The notes under the pieces are model-generated. The model was given only the letters and a program-made list of their open reading frames with translations, did not search any database and had not been told where the DNA came from. From NCBI GenBank assembly GCA_964019335.1, contig OZ025728.1, forward strand, positions 372,001 to 436,000: a stretch of 64,000 bases of DNA, given 5' to 3'. The first letter of the stretch is position 1; each line of letters begins with the position of its first letter. Both the position numbers and the translations under genes were made by a program. The stretch is from Diplonema japonicum. Its lineage: Eukaryota; Euglenozoa; Diplonemea; Diplonemida; Diplonemidae. Positions 20,618 through 31,606 of the stretch are shown piece after piece.

Positions 20618-20767
20618 TCACCCCTGGCGGCGGGAGTACCTGTTGGGAGATTTATAAAAAAAGAATTTGTAAAAAAGGTTGCAGCCATACCACCCGAGGG
20701 AAGCGAAGAAGATCACACACATCAGAATCAAACCGATGATCAAAGCAACAACGTCAGCACCACCCAT
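20618..20767 (-). CDS. 32-aa membrane microprotein, copy A (two exons)
   Basis: Exon 20767-20691 (77 nt) and exon 20639-20618 (22 nt) join through a 51-nt intron (GTATGG...CAACAG, splitting a codon) to give MGGADVVALIIGLILMCVIF followed by FASLGWYSRRQG. The protein is identical to copy B 500 bp away although intron sequences and stop codons differ (TGA here, TAA there). One transmembrane helix (residues ~5-24) is followed by a short basic tail. The layout recalls the C-terminus of animal SMIM30 (an aliphatic helix then LGVYARKRNG); that comparison is from memory and is only a lead. Confidence 0.75.
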   Translation of the reverse strand: MGGADVVALIIGLILMCVIFFASLGWYGCNLFYKFFFYKSPNRYSRRQG

Positions 20768-21150
20768 TTTTTTGAGGTTTTTTGTGTGTTTTTTTCTTTG
20801 GTATCCTTTTTTTTTTTTTTTTTTTTTTTCCTCTTAAATTTCTTCAAAAGCCTATCGTTCTTTCCCTGTCTTGCCGTCCGAGTGTGAAAAATCGTTCAAA
20901 AAAATATAAAAAAATAAGAAAGAAGAGCGAAGCATGAAAAAAAAAAAAGAAAAAAACGAACAAATGCCACTCGGAAAAAAAAAGAAGAGAGAAAAAGCGG
21001 GGGGGGGGGGGGGGGTGAACAAAAAGCTCAAATAAATAAATAAAAAAGGGAACAGAGAGTAAGGATAAATAAGAACAAAAAAAAAAGAATAAGGAAAGAA
21101 GAAGCTACTCATATTTTCCCCCTGTGGCACTTCATCACGATACTCATTGC

Positions 21151-21307
21151 TTACCCCTGACGGCGGGAGTACCTGTTGGTGTTGGTTATTTAGTGTCAGT
21201 TCGTCATTGTGAGAGGGAAAGCAGCCATACCACCCGAGGGAAGCGAAGAAGATCACACACATCAGAATCAAACCGATGATCAAGGCAACAACGTCAGCAC
21301 CACCCAT
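21151..21307 (-). CDS. 32-aa membrane microprotein, copy B (two exons)
   Basis: Exon 21307-21231 (77 nt) and exon 21172-21151 (22 nt), with a 58-nt intron (GTATGG...CAACAG). The protein is the same 32 residues as copy A, ending WYSRRQG. Exon 1 differs by a single silent change, while the intron shares only its first 10 or so and last bases with copy A. The short exon 2 contains a CGC/CGT synonymous difference and a different stop codon. Conserved exons with divergent introns are strong evidence for a translated pair under purifying selection or for recent gene conversion limited to exons. Confidence 0.75.
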
Positions 21308-23417
21308 TTTAAAAGTTTTTTCTTCTTTTTTTTCTTTTACTGTTGAATTATTTTGAAGAAAACAATAAAGGCACACCCACACAAAGAAGAAGAAGAAGAA
21401 AATACAAAAGAGGTGCAGCGCAAACACGTCACCACGAGGCAACCGGCAGGAGGAGCGCAAAGGCTTTCAGGTGAACTTTCACAACACAGATGGGAGAGCT
21501 GAACAAGACAAAAAACAATAATACATAGCCTACACGTTATACCGATACCTATCGGGTATTTTAATCGGTTCGGGTATTTAAATAGTGCAAAATTGTCGAA
21601 ATGGGGTCCAGAAACACGAAATACGACCCTCGGGGCACCATGGGCGTGGGTTACTTGGCAGCCAAAGCCCACCCCAATTTTAGCGAATTTTTGGGCGTGT
21701 TTATTTTATGTCATTTTACGTTATTTTTAATCAGTGAAAATTTTGGAGAATGAGAAGACGCTGTTTCAAGAACGCAACAGGGAGGGATAAGAGACTAAGG
21801 GTGAGCTAGAGAAGCTTGTGGGTGTTTGGAAGGTATGGCCACCCCCAGAAAGTACTCGAGAGAGATTCCCGAATCAATGGGACTCCAGACGATGCATGAG
21901 ACGCATGAGGGAACAGCGCTTTGTTCGCTGCATCGTAAGTAGAGGGTAAAACACGAGCAGTCCGTGGTGGCAGGAACGTCTGGAGACAAGGACTCTCTTT
22001 AGTGCTGGTGCGGATATTTCAGAGAAAGCTAGCGAATGCACTAGGGTTATTTTCCAGAAAAGTTGATTTCCCCCTTTTTTAGGGGACCGATGTTTCCGAC
22101 CTCCCAGTGGTGGTTCCTGGATCGTTCTTAAGCCGTACACGTGGGGAGACATTGACGGGGGGTGGAGAGTCCACTCTACACGTGGCGCCGGTTAGCATCG
22201 CCCTCAACGGAGAGTCCCTTATCCCATTACAACGAACAAGGAGGTGGCTTCACCAGGTCAGGCAGGTGGCCTCTCCGCGGCCTTGTGCCAATGAAGCAAG
22301 CCTCCCACAACTCTCCAGTTGGTGTTTAATTGCTTCTAAATGAAAATCAGATAGATAGAGCTATAGCCTGATTGCACGCGTGGTCCCCTTTTTGACTCGT
22401 TCTTTCATTACTCGTCAAAAAAAGGGACCCCACAAGTGAAATCAAAGAGCTGCTCAGAATTAAATAAAATCGTTGCGTTATAACGTGCAGGCTGTGATAA
22501 TAAGAAAACTAGTTTGGCGCTTCATTTGTTTGTGCACACGAGCGGAAAATAAGAATATATAAAAAAAGGGGGGGGTCTAAGAGTCTAAGGGTTTAAGGTG
22601 CAAAACAGTAATTGAAATTCTGAGAAGACGAAAGATTGCGAGTACCAGGAGGGTCCCACCACCCCTGTGTAAGGGAGGATCTTGGTGACACAGGTGTGGG
22701 TGTGGGTGTGGGTGAAAGTGTGGATGCCGTGTCACGACAGGGCCACGCGGGATTACGAGCGAGTGCTGCTTGCAACGGGTCAGTATGAGGCACACAGGGA
22801 GAAGGCGAAGGGGAAGAGGATTGCAAAGGCGAGTCAAGTGGATTCTCGCTCCCCATCGGGCCCGTCAGCAGTTCTCTCTCTTCTATTCGCCACCCGCTCC
22901 CCCCTTCCAGCCTAACCCTAGCTGCCGCGGCATCGTGGCTTCCATAAACCATAGCCACCCCCTCCGTTCCTGCCATGCACAGGCAGTAGACATACATATA
23001 TGTACCTGTAGTGAATTCTGGATACATTGAACTGTAGGAGAGGTAGGATGTTCCAGGAATCTAACAAGGTATGATGCAATATGGGAAAAGGGTGTGTGTG
23101 TGAGTGTGTTATTTGTGCTTGCCTACAACGACTTCCACCTCAAGTGCATGGACACCAGCAACTACCCCAAGGGTCACATGCTGTGCTCCACCGAAGGAGG
23201 ATGGTGAGGCGTACACTGAAGCATACAGACCCGAAGTGTAGATGCGGTCGGTGTAGCAGTCGGAGATGCGGTCGGCAGTCGGGGATGCAGTCGGTGTAAG
23301 TGTAGGTTTAGGTGTGTCATGGCTATAACCATGAGACCTGCAAAGACTTAGCACACAAGTATGGTGTGGAAAGTTAAAAAAGGTGTGTATGGGGAGGGAA
23401 TTGAGTTTTGTTTGTTG
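21308..23417. other. gene-poor stretch
   Basis: No confident gene. A 144-codon minus-strand frame (23027-22593, starting MYPEFTTGTYMYVYCLCMAG, Ser/Pro-rich later) is ATG-initiated and could be an exon, but nothing confirms it. Short GTGTGG-type repeats lie near 22690-22715, and GATGCGGTCGGTGTAGCAGTC-like short repeats near 23240-23300. Confidence 0.4.
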
Positions 23418-24848
23418 TTAAGCATCAGCAGCCTTGGGTAACCACCCATGAGCCACCAGTGCTGCCATTGTCTCCTCCTCCGTCTCTCCCTGAAGCAAGT
23501 AATGCACGTATGCCATGTGGCGCAGACGGTAGGTGCATCTGTGCTTTCTAATGATGTCCAGCGACCTCTCCTCAATATTGCGAATAGTTCCTTTCTCCTC
23601 CACACTTAGACAGCTCAACCCTCGAGGCCCAGCTGCGGCTATCTTTTCGCACAAGAGGCAAGATTCTTCGGCAAGTGCTACATTTTTCCACTCCTCAAAA
23701 GTGTCTCCATAGTTCTCGACTATTCCTGTGGTGTCATTAGATTATTCTTTTTCTCCATCATACCTTTGCAAACCCCTTCTGGAACTCTGCAGGGTCTTTA
23801 ACTCCGTCCACTGTGAGTAGCAGTTGTTGGTGTTTGTTATCACGTACATACAAGGTTTCAGGAAGTCCTGCTTCAGCCCACGCATGTTCCCTCCGAAGTG
23901 CAAGTAGTACTCCCTCAGGTGTTCCTTGTACTTCGCATTGCCCCAAGCCTCTCCTTGAACGGTTTGGCTTCGGGGTCGCAGTCGAAGGTTTTCACAAGGT
24001 CGTCGTAGTTCATGCGGTCAAGGTACCAGCTGTTGCACGTTTGATGAATCGTGGGGATCAGTGCGGCAAGCTGCATGCGTATGGTTAAAAAGAGGTGGTG
24101 CATACTGTAGGGTTGGAGGTCTCAATCACAACGGGGATGTTCCTTCCTGGGTGATCGTAGGCCGTCCTCCTACCCATCGATGCGGCCATCTTTGCAATGT
24201 TCCGATGTTGCTCAATGCTCAAGTCCTTGGTCTCTATCTTCCAGTAGATCAAGAAGGGGCGCTTGTACTTCTCCGCCGACACCTCAAGTGCCTTTTTGAA
24301 AATGGCAGTTGATCACCACTCAAGGGGTGGGTAGTCCCATACTTCTCGGCTAGCGCCTCTTCAAAGAGTTTCCTCAAGCCTTTGGTATCCTCATCAAGAG
24401 AAGCTCTCAACACACACCACATTATCTTTTCCCCAAAAGCAAGCATTATTGCAGAGGTCTTCCCCGCTCCCTTCGGACCGCCGAGCATGACAAACGAGTT
24501 TTGGTTCTTCGGATTGAAGTTAGCCCAGTACTCTTCCAACTGGGTCGCCATTGCTTTCACCTCTGTGTGCACAAATATTCCAGCGAACTGAGGCTTCTCA
24601 AGGGAAGCCTCAAGTAACTTCACAACGCTGGCTCTTTCGTTCCGTGGATTCTGGTACTGAGTTTTGATCAAATCAAGGCAAGGTGGGCCTCCGAGAAAGG
24701 CCAACGCGGCTATCCACCATTTGTCACTTATCCACTTCTGCCAATCCCTCCCTCTTGATCCCAAACCATCTGAGCCACCTGCGCCACCTTTATTATTATC
24801 CCCTCCTGAACCTGCGTTTATGGCAGCTTCCATTGCTCTCGTATGCAT
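23418..24848 (-). pseudogene. P-loop NTPase gene, multi-exon, frame broken at two junctions
   Basis: Exon 24848-24343 encodes a Gly-rich N-terminus, a hydrophobic segment (WWIAALAFLGG) and a Walker A loop GGPKGAGKTSAIML, typical of AAA/STAND-like P-loop ATPases. Further exons fit as 24291-24106 (KALEVSAEKYKRPFLIYWKI), 24070-23996, 23948-23852 (KYKEHLREYYLHFGGNMRGL), 23810-23764 and 23725-23418 (ending GWLPKAADA), with introns of 35, 47, 41 and 38 nt. The first junction (donor in phase 2, acceptor in phase 0) and the last (phase 0 to phase 1) do not keep frame, so this is a decayed gene, a sequence with indels, or one using sites I missed. Specific function unknown. Confidence 0.5.
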
Positions 24849-25479
24849 GGGAGGACATGGTCTTTTTGGACACGAGGAGCAGCATGGCCGAGTCTAAGAA
24901 CATTGGCCTTCTAAGAAGCATGTTTTTTTTTTTAACCCACCCTGTAGTGTTGACAGGGGTAGGTCGTTCCATTCCCTTCTGCCAAACTGGAAAATCGGAA
25001 TTTAGCAGAACAGTGGAACCGGAACGAGGCAAAACAGGGAATTCCTTAAACTTTTTTTTCTTCTTTTTTTTTCTCTTCTTTTTTTCTTCTTTCTTTTTTT
25101 TTTTTTTTTTTTTCTCGCACCCAAAAGGGGTCTACTAGGTGTTTTTTGTAAGTTGAAAGGAAAATAATATAAAAGAGGTAAAGGAGACCAGTGACAGCGT
25201 TCGTGTCCTTAATGCATGCGGTGTGCAGCTCAACCCCAGATGGGTGTGGTATCTGTGCATCCGATACGTTCTACTGCCTCAACACTGAGATGACAATCAA
25301 TCTCCCTTGTCAGTTGTCCTCCGCCTCATTGAACCTTTCAAAGGTTGGGTTGTTTCTTCACTGTTGACAACTGGTACACGTCACCAGATCCTTTTACCCT
25401 TTACTTTCTAGTGTAAATTATTATTATTTACTGTTTTCCACTTTGTTTACTTCTTTTTACCCCCTTACGAAACAGGGTG

Positions 25480-25622
25480 TCGGGTCAAAAATCGTACGAA
25501 AGAGCACCTCTTCACAACTCGTCACCCTTTCCCCATGGGGGTGGAGTCTGCTGGTGCAACTGGATGTTGGGACAGAAGGGCAAGGCATTAAGAAGAAAAA
25601 GAAGGATGAGCAAAGCGTCCGT
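25480..25622 (+). repeat. scrap of the RNase H-type LINE
   Basis: About 120 nt nearly identical to the reverse complement of about 37206-37322 (reading HNSSPFPHGGGVCWCNWMLG). It continues into 25615-25652, whose reverse complement occurs at about 28275-28318. It is a truncated dispersed copy with no coding capacity. Confidence 0.65.
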
Positions 25623-26159
25623 TAAAGAAAAGCAAGCCAGGATAGACTTGTGTACCGCTCACGGGACTCTCCCCAACACTGTCATTATTTTTGATAGTTT
25701 TGCAACTTTTTTTTTTTTTTTTCTTTTTTTCCCTTTGGGAAAAAAAAAAAAAAAAAAATGGGGGGAAAAAAAAGAGAAAAAAATCCTTGATTTTTTTTGA
25801 CATACATGATGTGTTTACCTTTTTTTTTTTTTTTTTTTCCTTCTTTTTTTCTTGTCTTCTCACATTTTTTCACACACCTAAGCCAAGCTGTTGTTTCTGC
25901 TTTCCGCATCAAATGTTGTATTTGGATGTAATAGAAAAGGGGGGAAATAATAAATAATATGTATAAGAGGAGGGTGTGTATGTTTATACAACCTGTGTAA
26001 ACAGATCGGTTCCTTGCTTTCAGCGCCGTGCCCCTAATGCGTGCGATGTACAGCTCAACCCCTGCATCGCACTGCCTGTTTGTTGCACATATTTTCTTGT
26101 TATCCCCCCCCCCCCCCCCACCTGAAAATAATATGTAGGAGATAAATATATGAGTTAAA

Positions 26160-26690
26160 GGAGGCTGGTGTTGGCAGCACCCTGCACATCAACTGTCTAC
26201 TTGATTACAGGGGGGCGCACCGCAGCCGAGTTGTAGCTTCTTCTGCGTTCTGCATCGTTTCCTTAATCACCGCGGCCGGGATGTAGCTTCTTCTGCGTTC
26301 CACATCGTGCCCTTAATCACTGCAGCCAGGTTGTAACTTCTTGCATTCCGTGTCATTTCCTTAACCACCACGGCCGGGTTGTAGCTTCTTCTGCGTTCTG
26401 TGTCGTGTCCTTAATGTGTGTGGAGTACAGCTCAACACTGCCTGCTTTTCCCTGTGCAGTATAGTGGTACATGTTATAAAACACGTGCCATGTTGTGCAC
26501 CCTGTGTTGCATACATTGTGTGCAATGTCAGGTATGCCATACATGGTGTAAAACCCCAGCCAGGGCACCCCAGGTAACCAAGATTCTGCGCTCGTGTTGT
26601 TTGCTCAGTGATGACAGATGAGGAGGACAGTGAACAACACATCTGATGTTTTTCTTATATTTTCATGTTATCCCCACCACCTGAAAAAGA
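26160..26690 (+). repeat. mosaic satellite element, plus orientation
   Basis: Contains about four copies of a ~50-nt unit (GTTGTAGCTTCTTCTGCGTT ... CCTTAATCACCGCGGCCGG) at 26222-26415. These are followed by the ACAGCTCAAC, GGTAACCAAGATTCTG, GTGATGACAGATGAGGA and CATCTGATGTTTTTCTTATA blocks that recur at 40.4-41.7 kb. Inverted copies of the 50-nt unit lie at 27938-28110 and 38760-39030. Confidence 0.65.
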
Positions 26691-26696
26691 AGATAA

Positions 26697-26751
<55 letters not shown>

Positions 26752-26787
26752 AACAGTCAGCACCCCCATGCACACTGAAATTTTATT

Positions 26788-26818
<31 letters not shown>

Positions 26819-27035
26819 CTTTTTTTTTTTTTTTGTACATTGTTCACCAGGAGGTGCACATTGTGACACCTGCTTTCCCTGTGCAGCATAGTGGTACATG
26901 TTATAAAACACGTGCTGTGTTGTGCACCCTGTGTTGCATACATCATGTGTGTCGAAAATTTGCAGTGTTGGGGTGGTTTGTGGGCCAGACCCCTCAGACC
27001 ACCAGTCTGGCCAACATTGCCCATCCAACCCTTTT

Positions 27036-27072
<37 letters not shown>

Positions 27073-27161
27073 ATTGTACTTTTCTTGCAAAGGCCTCTTT
27101 TTAATATTTTTTTCAAAGCAGGTCTCCAAACCCCCTGACATTTTTTTTAATTTTTTTTTTT

Positions 27162-27202
<41 letters not shown>

Positions 27203-27937
27203 TAGTCACAACAAGGTAGTATGAGCCTTGCCTCACATCGGTGACATCCCACCCAAACCTAGGACCTCTTTTTTTGAACCTTTGAAACCAAAAGTGCCAA
27301 AAAAATGCAAGCCCCAGCCTAAATTTGGGCCTTTGTGACACAAAAAATACAAAGAAATTTTTTGGTCCCAAGAGTCCCCTGAGTCGTGAGAGTGACATGG
27401 GGGTAGGGAACAAGCCCTCCAAGCTGATCCCAAAGCATGGAATAACCCTACACTGCAGATCCAAGCTTGAGTACCACCCAACATCAACACTTAGGCACTG
27501 CCAAGGCAGACCAGGTGTTGCTCACTCCTTTAATTGGAATTCCTCACAAGTGTAAAAAACATCTCCCTCCCACCTACCTACCTCTATCATTTGCATTTAT
27601 CAGTGTTTTATGAGGAAAAGGGGAAAGAAAAAAAAGGAAAGGAGAAGAGGTAAAAAACCCACTTCTATTTTTTGGCAAATACTTGTAGATAAAGGACCCA
27701 CAATTTTGTGGTATGAGTACTCACCCCCCCACCCCAAAAGGTGAGAAAGCACCTGTTAAAAACTAGCAAGCTGTGATTTGCTTGTGTTCTTCTTTTTTTT
27801 GACTCTTTAATTAATTCTGTTTTCCCTTTCCCCCACCCACCCCCACACCCCCCTGGCTGGGAGGAGGGAAAAAGAAAGAAGAGAGAATGGTCTGGCCAGC
27901 CTAAAAAAAAAGAGGTTTATTTAAAAAAAAAAAAAAA

Positions 27938-28110
27938 TGCAGAAGAAGCTACAACCATGGTGGTTAAGGAAATGACATGGAATGCAAGAAGTTACAACCT
28001 GACTGCAGTGATTAAGGGCATGATGTGGAATGCAGAAGAAGCTACATCCTGGCCATGGTGATTAAGGAAACGATGCAGAATGCAGAAGAAGCTACAACTT
28101 GGCTGCAGTG
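27938..28110 (-). repeat. 50-nt satellite unit, inverted, about 3.5 copies
   Basis: Repeats of GCAGAAGAAGCTACAACC followed by about 30 nt containing GTGATTAAGGA, inverse to those at 26222-26415. Confidence 0.65.
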
Positions 28111-28114
28111 TGCC

Positions 28115-28145
<31 letters not shown>

Positions 28146-28943
28146 CAAATAAACCTCTTTTTTTTGGCTGGCCAAGCCCTCTCCTTTCTTTTTCTCCCTC
28201 CCTGGCCTCGGGTAGGGGTGGGGTGGGTGGGGCCCGGGTGGGTGAAAGTGAAGAGGAGCGAAAAAGGGGGTACACAAGTCTATCCTGGCTTGCTTTTCTT
28301 TAACGGACGCTTTGCTCACTTTTGGGTAGGGGGGTGAGCAACTCATACTGCACATTTGCAGGGTCTTTATCTACAAGTTTTGCCTTGGGTTATGTTTTTC
28401 TTTTTTTTTTTTTTTTTCTTTCTTTTTTCTTCTTTTTTTTTCCTTTTTTTTTTTTCCTTCTGGGGGTGGGGTTGTTGGTAAAACGTGGGTAATATTTGGG
28501 TATTGTTAAATAAGGTTGCTGCTCACTGTTTCTTTTCTCTTTCTTTTCTTTTTTCTTTGTTCCTTTCTTTTTATTTTTTCTCTTCGTAGTGCTCTTCTTA
28601 TTTCACACTTGTTCTCTTTTTTTCCTCTTCTTCTTTTTCTGGGGGTAAACGAGTTGGGTTGTTTGGGTAAACGGGATTAGATAAGGCTGCTGCTCACAAA
28701 CTTTTTTTTTTCTTCCTCTTTCTTCTCTTCATGGCGCTCTTCTTATCCGTATTTATATTCCTACACTTGTTCTCTATTTTTCTTTTCCCTTTTCTTTTTC
28801 TTTTCTCATTTGTCCTGTTCATCCCATTAATTATTTCAATTCTCACACTATTTCCTTTCTTTTTGTTCTCTGTTCCCGTTTTTTTTTCTCTTTTTTTTTC
28901 TTTACTATTCTATTTACTTCTATTTTTTTTTTTTTTTTTTTTT

Positions 28944-29092
28944 AAAAAGGGGGACTTGAGAAAATAAATAAAAAGGGGGACTTGAGAAAATAAATAAAAA
29001 GGGGGACTTGAGAAAATAAATAAAAAGGGGGACTTGAGAAAATAAATAAAAAGGGGGACTTGAGAAAATAAATAAAAAGGGGGACTTGAGAA
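28944..29092. repeat. 26-nt tandem repeat, about 5.7 copies
   Basis: Near-perfect tandem copies of a 26-nt unit made of AAAAAGGGGGACTTGAG plus AAAATAAAT, ending at a poly-T tract. Confidence 0.85.
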
Positions 29093-29731
29093 TGTTTTTT
29101 TTTTTTTTTTTTTTTTTTTTTTTCCTTCAAAAGACACACAAGGCACGATAAACCTTAAGAGAAAATAAAAATATTCCAAAACAGACAATCAAGTTCCAAC
29201 CTGGGAGGAAGGCATGGGTTTCTCTTTTTCTTTATGGGAGGGAGAGGGGAAGAAGAAGAAGCAACTCCAAATGATAAAAATTCAAAAATAAAAATCTCAA
29301 AAAAGGCTTAAAAGAAGAAGAGGCAAATTCAAAAACATACTAGGGAGGAATGAGTGGGGCAGGGGGTAAAATTTAGGAGGGGGAAAGAGGGAGAATCAAA
29401 AAAGGGGAAAGGGGCAGAGTGACCAATGTCCATGCGAAAAAGCATAGAGCGGGGGAAGAAGAAAATCAAAAACAGGAAAAACACATCACCACAAAAGAAA
29501 AAGAAAAAAGAAAAAAAAAAAAACGTCGACCGAGATGGTTCCACTTCAAAAAGAAAAAGAAAAACAGAAAAATAAAAAAAAAAAAAAAAAAAGAAAAACA
29601 AAAAGAAAAAAAAAAAGGAAAAAAAAAAAAATCTAAGTGGTTCTATCTAGCCTGGCCGTTGTAGCACCTGTTCCCTATTCTTTTATTTTTCCCTTTTTTT
29701 TTTTCTCAGAAAAAAAAAAATTCACATCTTC

Positions 29732-31606
29732 CTATGGCGGGGGGGGGGGGGGGGGGGGGACCAGCCCCCCACACCCCCGCTGGCCTATCTGGCCAGCGAG
29801 CCTTTGGACCTCTTCTTGTGGGGTATGGGCCCCACCCGTGCCCTCCCCGACTCGAGCTGCAGCCAAGCCACCGCACTGTTCACCGGCCCAGTTCTCCCTG
29901 TCGCGCACCTTGACCGTGTCCCGCACCAGGTCGTCGCTCCCCAGCTCTTCCATCAACCTGTGCTCCGCCAAGAACTTGAACTGGGGCCCGGTCATCCCCT
30001 TGAGCTCACCCCTGCATATGTTGGCTTCGACCACGGTGCCATCCGCCCCCGTACCCTTCAGATAGATGTAGCCACCCTCCACACAATCCGAGTCAGTACT
30101 GGCCGATCGGGCCCGGGCCCGCTTCTTGTCCTTCTTGCTCCACTTCAGCTCTTCCAGGGTGGGGAGGTCCGTGGCAACCACCTCAGGCCGCCTCTCCCTG
30201 TCTTCCTCCTTCTTCCGGGCCAACAGCCCAAGATACCTCTCAAAGGAGACGTCCTCGAACAACCCCGGGACCGTCACCACCGCTGACTGCAGGTCGACCT
30301 CTTCAACACCCATCTTCCGCAGATGGTCCTGGACAGTGCGCCTCGTCTCCTTCTCGCAGGGCCCCCTCCCCTCGTAGACGTCGAGGGTGACCTTCCTTCC
30401 ATCCCTCACCCACGCCTTCACTTTGATCAGGTCCTTGACCTTTCCCACTGGGGCCCTTATCCTTGCGTCGCACCTCTCCAAGAACTCGCGTAGTGTCACC
30501 TTGGTAGCGCCGGCTCCCGCCGCAATGCCCACTACCCCTTCCTTCCCCGGTGTCGGGTGGTGTCTGCACCCCCGGGTCTGCAACTTGACCACCCTCCATG
30601 CCGTTTCCAGAGTCCCCTTGAGCACGCCACCCTTGAAACGAACAGGTTGCACCGCCGAACACCCACACGCATACGTGATCTGGAAATCCTGGACCGTCCT
30701 CGGGAACTCGAACTCGCGGTATGTTTCCGACTTCTGCACCTCACAACCCACAATGCGGCTGCGGCGCTCTCCGTCCGACCCACCTTCCAAGCTTGCGAAG
30801 TACTGCTTTACCATCATGTATCCAAGTCCAGCGATACCAATCTGGCCAGCCATAGCCACCTCCAGTGGAACACCCAGCGACTCGGCCTTCGCAAGAAGCA
30901 TCTCCTCAGTCCTCTCCCTTCCAGGGTCCGTTCCTTCTTCAAGGATGATCTCCACCCGGCCCTCGAACTGGATGATGAACTTGAGCAGTCGGTCCCCCGG
31001 CCTCGCCCTCAGTGGCACCATCGCTCTCGGAATTGGGATGCCCATCACCACATCAATCGGGTCAAGCTGAACGAAGTCTCCCCCTACTTCCACCTGCTGT
31101 TCCCTTTCCGGTGCCCCGACTCCCATCAGCTGATCTCCCTCCGGCGTCTGGATCCCACCCCTAGGTGTGTCAGGCCCCGACTGGCTGCCTCCGCTCGGTG
31201 CGTTCCCGCCCTCTTTGGTCCCTTCGGGGGCGTCATCCGCCTGCGGCTTCAGAGTCCTCCCACCGCCCTGTCTCTTCGCAGCTTGTTCCCTACAGAACTC
31301 GCTCACGGTCATCTTCCTCGTAGCAGTTGTCGCACTCTGGTCCCCCTTGTTCGAGTCCCTCTGGGCCTCCGTATCCCCCTTAGGACACTGGTCCAAGGTC
31401 TGGTTCACCGCAGCGTCAGTCGCCCCTTGTCTCTTCCCATCTTCCTGGGCCTTCGGGTCAAGCCCCCCTCCCTGCCCAGCCCTCTCACTGGATCCTGTTC
31501 CGGCCATCTCCGTGTCTTCTCCTCCCGGTGAGGCTGCTTCGAGTCCTGCTCCCGCTTTCCCTTGTGTTCCACCCTCCGCCGGTTCCGCCTTTCGCTGCTG
31601 TTGCAT
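29732..31606 (-). CDS. third ORF of the R2-like element, unknown function (about 624 aa)
   Basis: The frame is open from about 31690; the first ATG is at 31606 (MQQQRKAEPAEGGTQGKAGA). It overlaps the end of the RT/endonuclease ORF by at least 120 nt in another frame. The N-terminal ~150 residues are Gly/Pro/Gln-rich and disordered. The rest looks folded, with a Cys/His-rich stretch (YACGCSAVQP ... TRGCRHHPTPG), a segment VTLREFLERCDARIRAPVGK, and a charged KKDKKRARARSAS tract. It ends in a Pro run encoded by poly-C. Non-LTR elements normally end with the RT ORF, so a long 3' ORF is unusual. It may be reached by frameshifting or reinitiation, or belong to the RT polyprotein before an indel. 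Confidence 0.55.
   Translation of the reverse strand: MQQQRKAEPAEGGTQGKAGAGLEAASPGGEDTEMAGTGSSERAGQGGGLDPKAQEDGKRQGATDAAVNQTLDQCPKGDTEAQRDSNKGDQSATTATRKMTVSEFCREQAAKRQGGGRTLKPQADDAPEGTKEGGNAPSGGSQSGPDTPRGGIQTPEGDQLMGVGAPEREQQVEVGGDFVQLDPIDVVMGIPIPRAMVPLRARPGDRLLKFIIQFEGRVEIILEEGTDPGRERTEEMLLAKAESLGVPLEVAMAGQIGIAGLGYMMVKQYFASLEGGSDGERRSRIVGCEVQKSETYREFEFPRTVQDFQITYACGCSAVQPVRFKGGVLKGTLETAWRVVKLQTRGCRHHPTPGKEGVVGIAAGAGATKVTLREFLERCDARIRAPVGKVKDLIKVKAWVRDGRKVTLDVYEGRGPCEKETRRTVQDHLRKMGVEEVDLQSAVVTVPGLFEDVSFERYLGLLARKKEEDRERRPEVVATDLPTLEELKWSKKDKKRARARSASTDSDCVEGGYIYLKGTGADGTVVEANICRGELKGMTGPQFKFLAEHRLMEELGSDDLVRDTVKVRDRENWAGEQCGGLAAARVGEGTGGAHTPQEEVQRLAGQIGQRGCGGLVPPPPPPPP

Larger units (their letters stand above)
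24849..29731. other. repeat-rich, gene-free region
   Basis: Mosaic of poly-T tracts (48 T at 26701-26748; others near 26791, 27036 and 27170), satellite units, LINE scraps and simple repeats. Separate entries give those I can define. The long Lys- or Phe-rich frames here are homopolymer artefacts. Confidence 0.7.

Noticed and set aside
26618-26866. Poly-Phe and poly-Lys frames at 26.6-27.2 kb
   Set aside because: Products of poly-T tracts only.
30387-31531. Long plus-strand frames (227 and 324 codons) inside the R2-like element
   Set aside because: Antisense shadows of GC-rich coding sequence; the minus strand carries the recognised domains.
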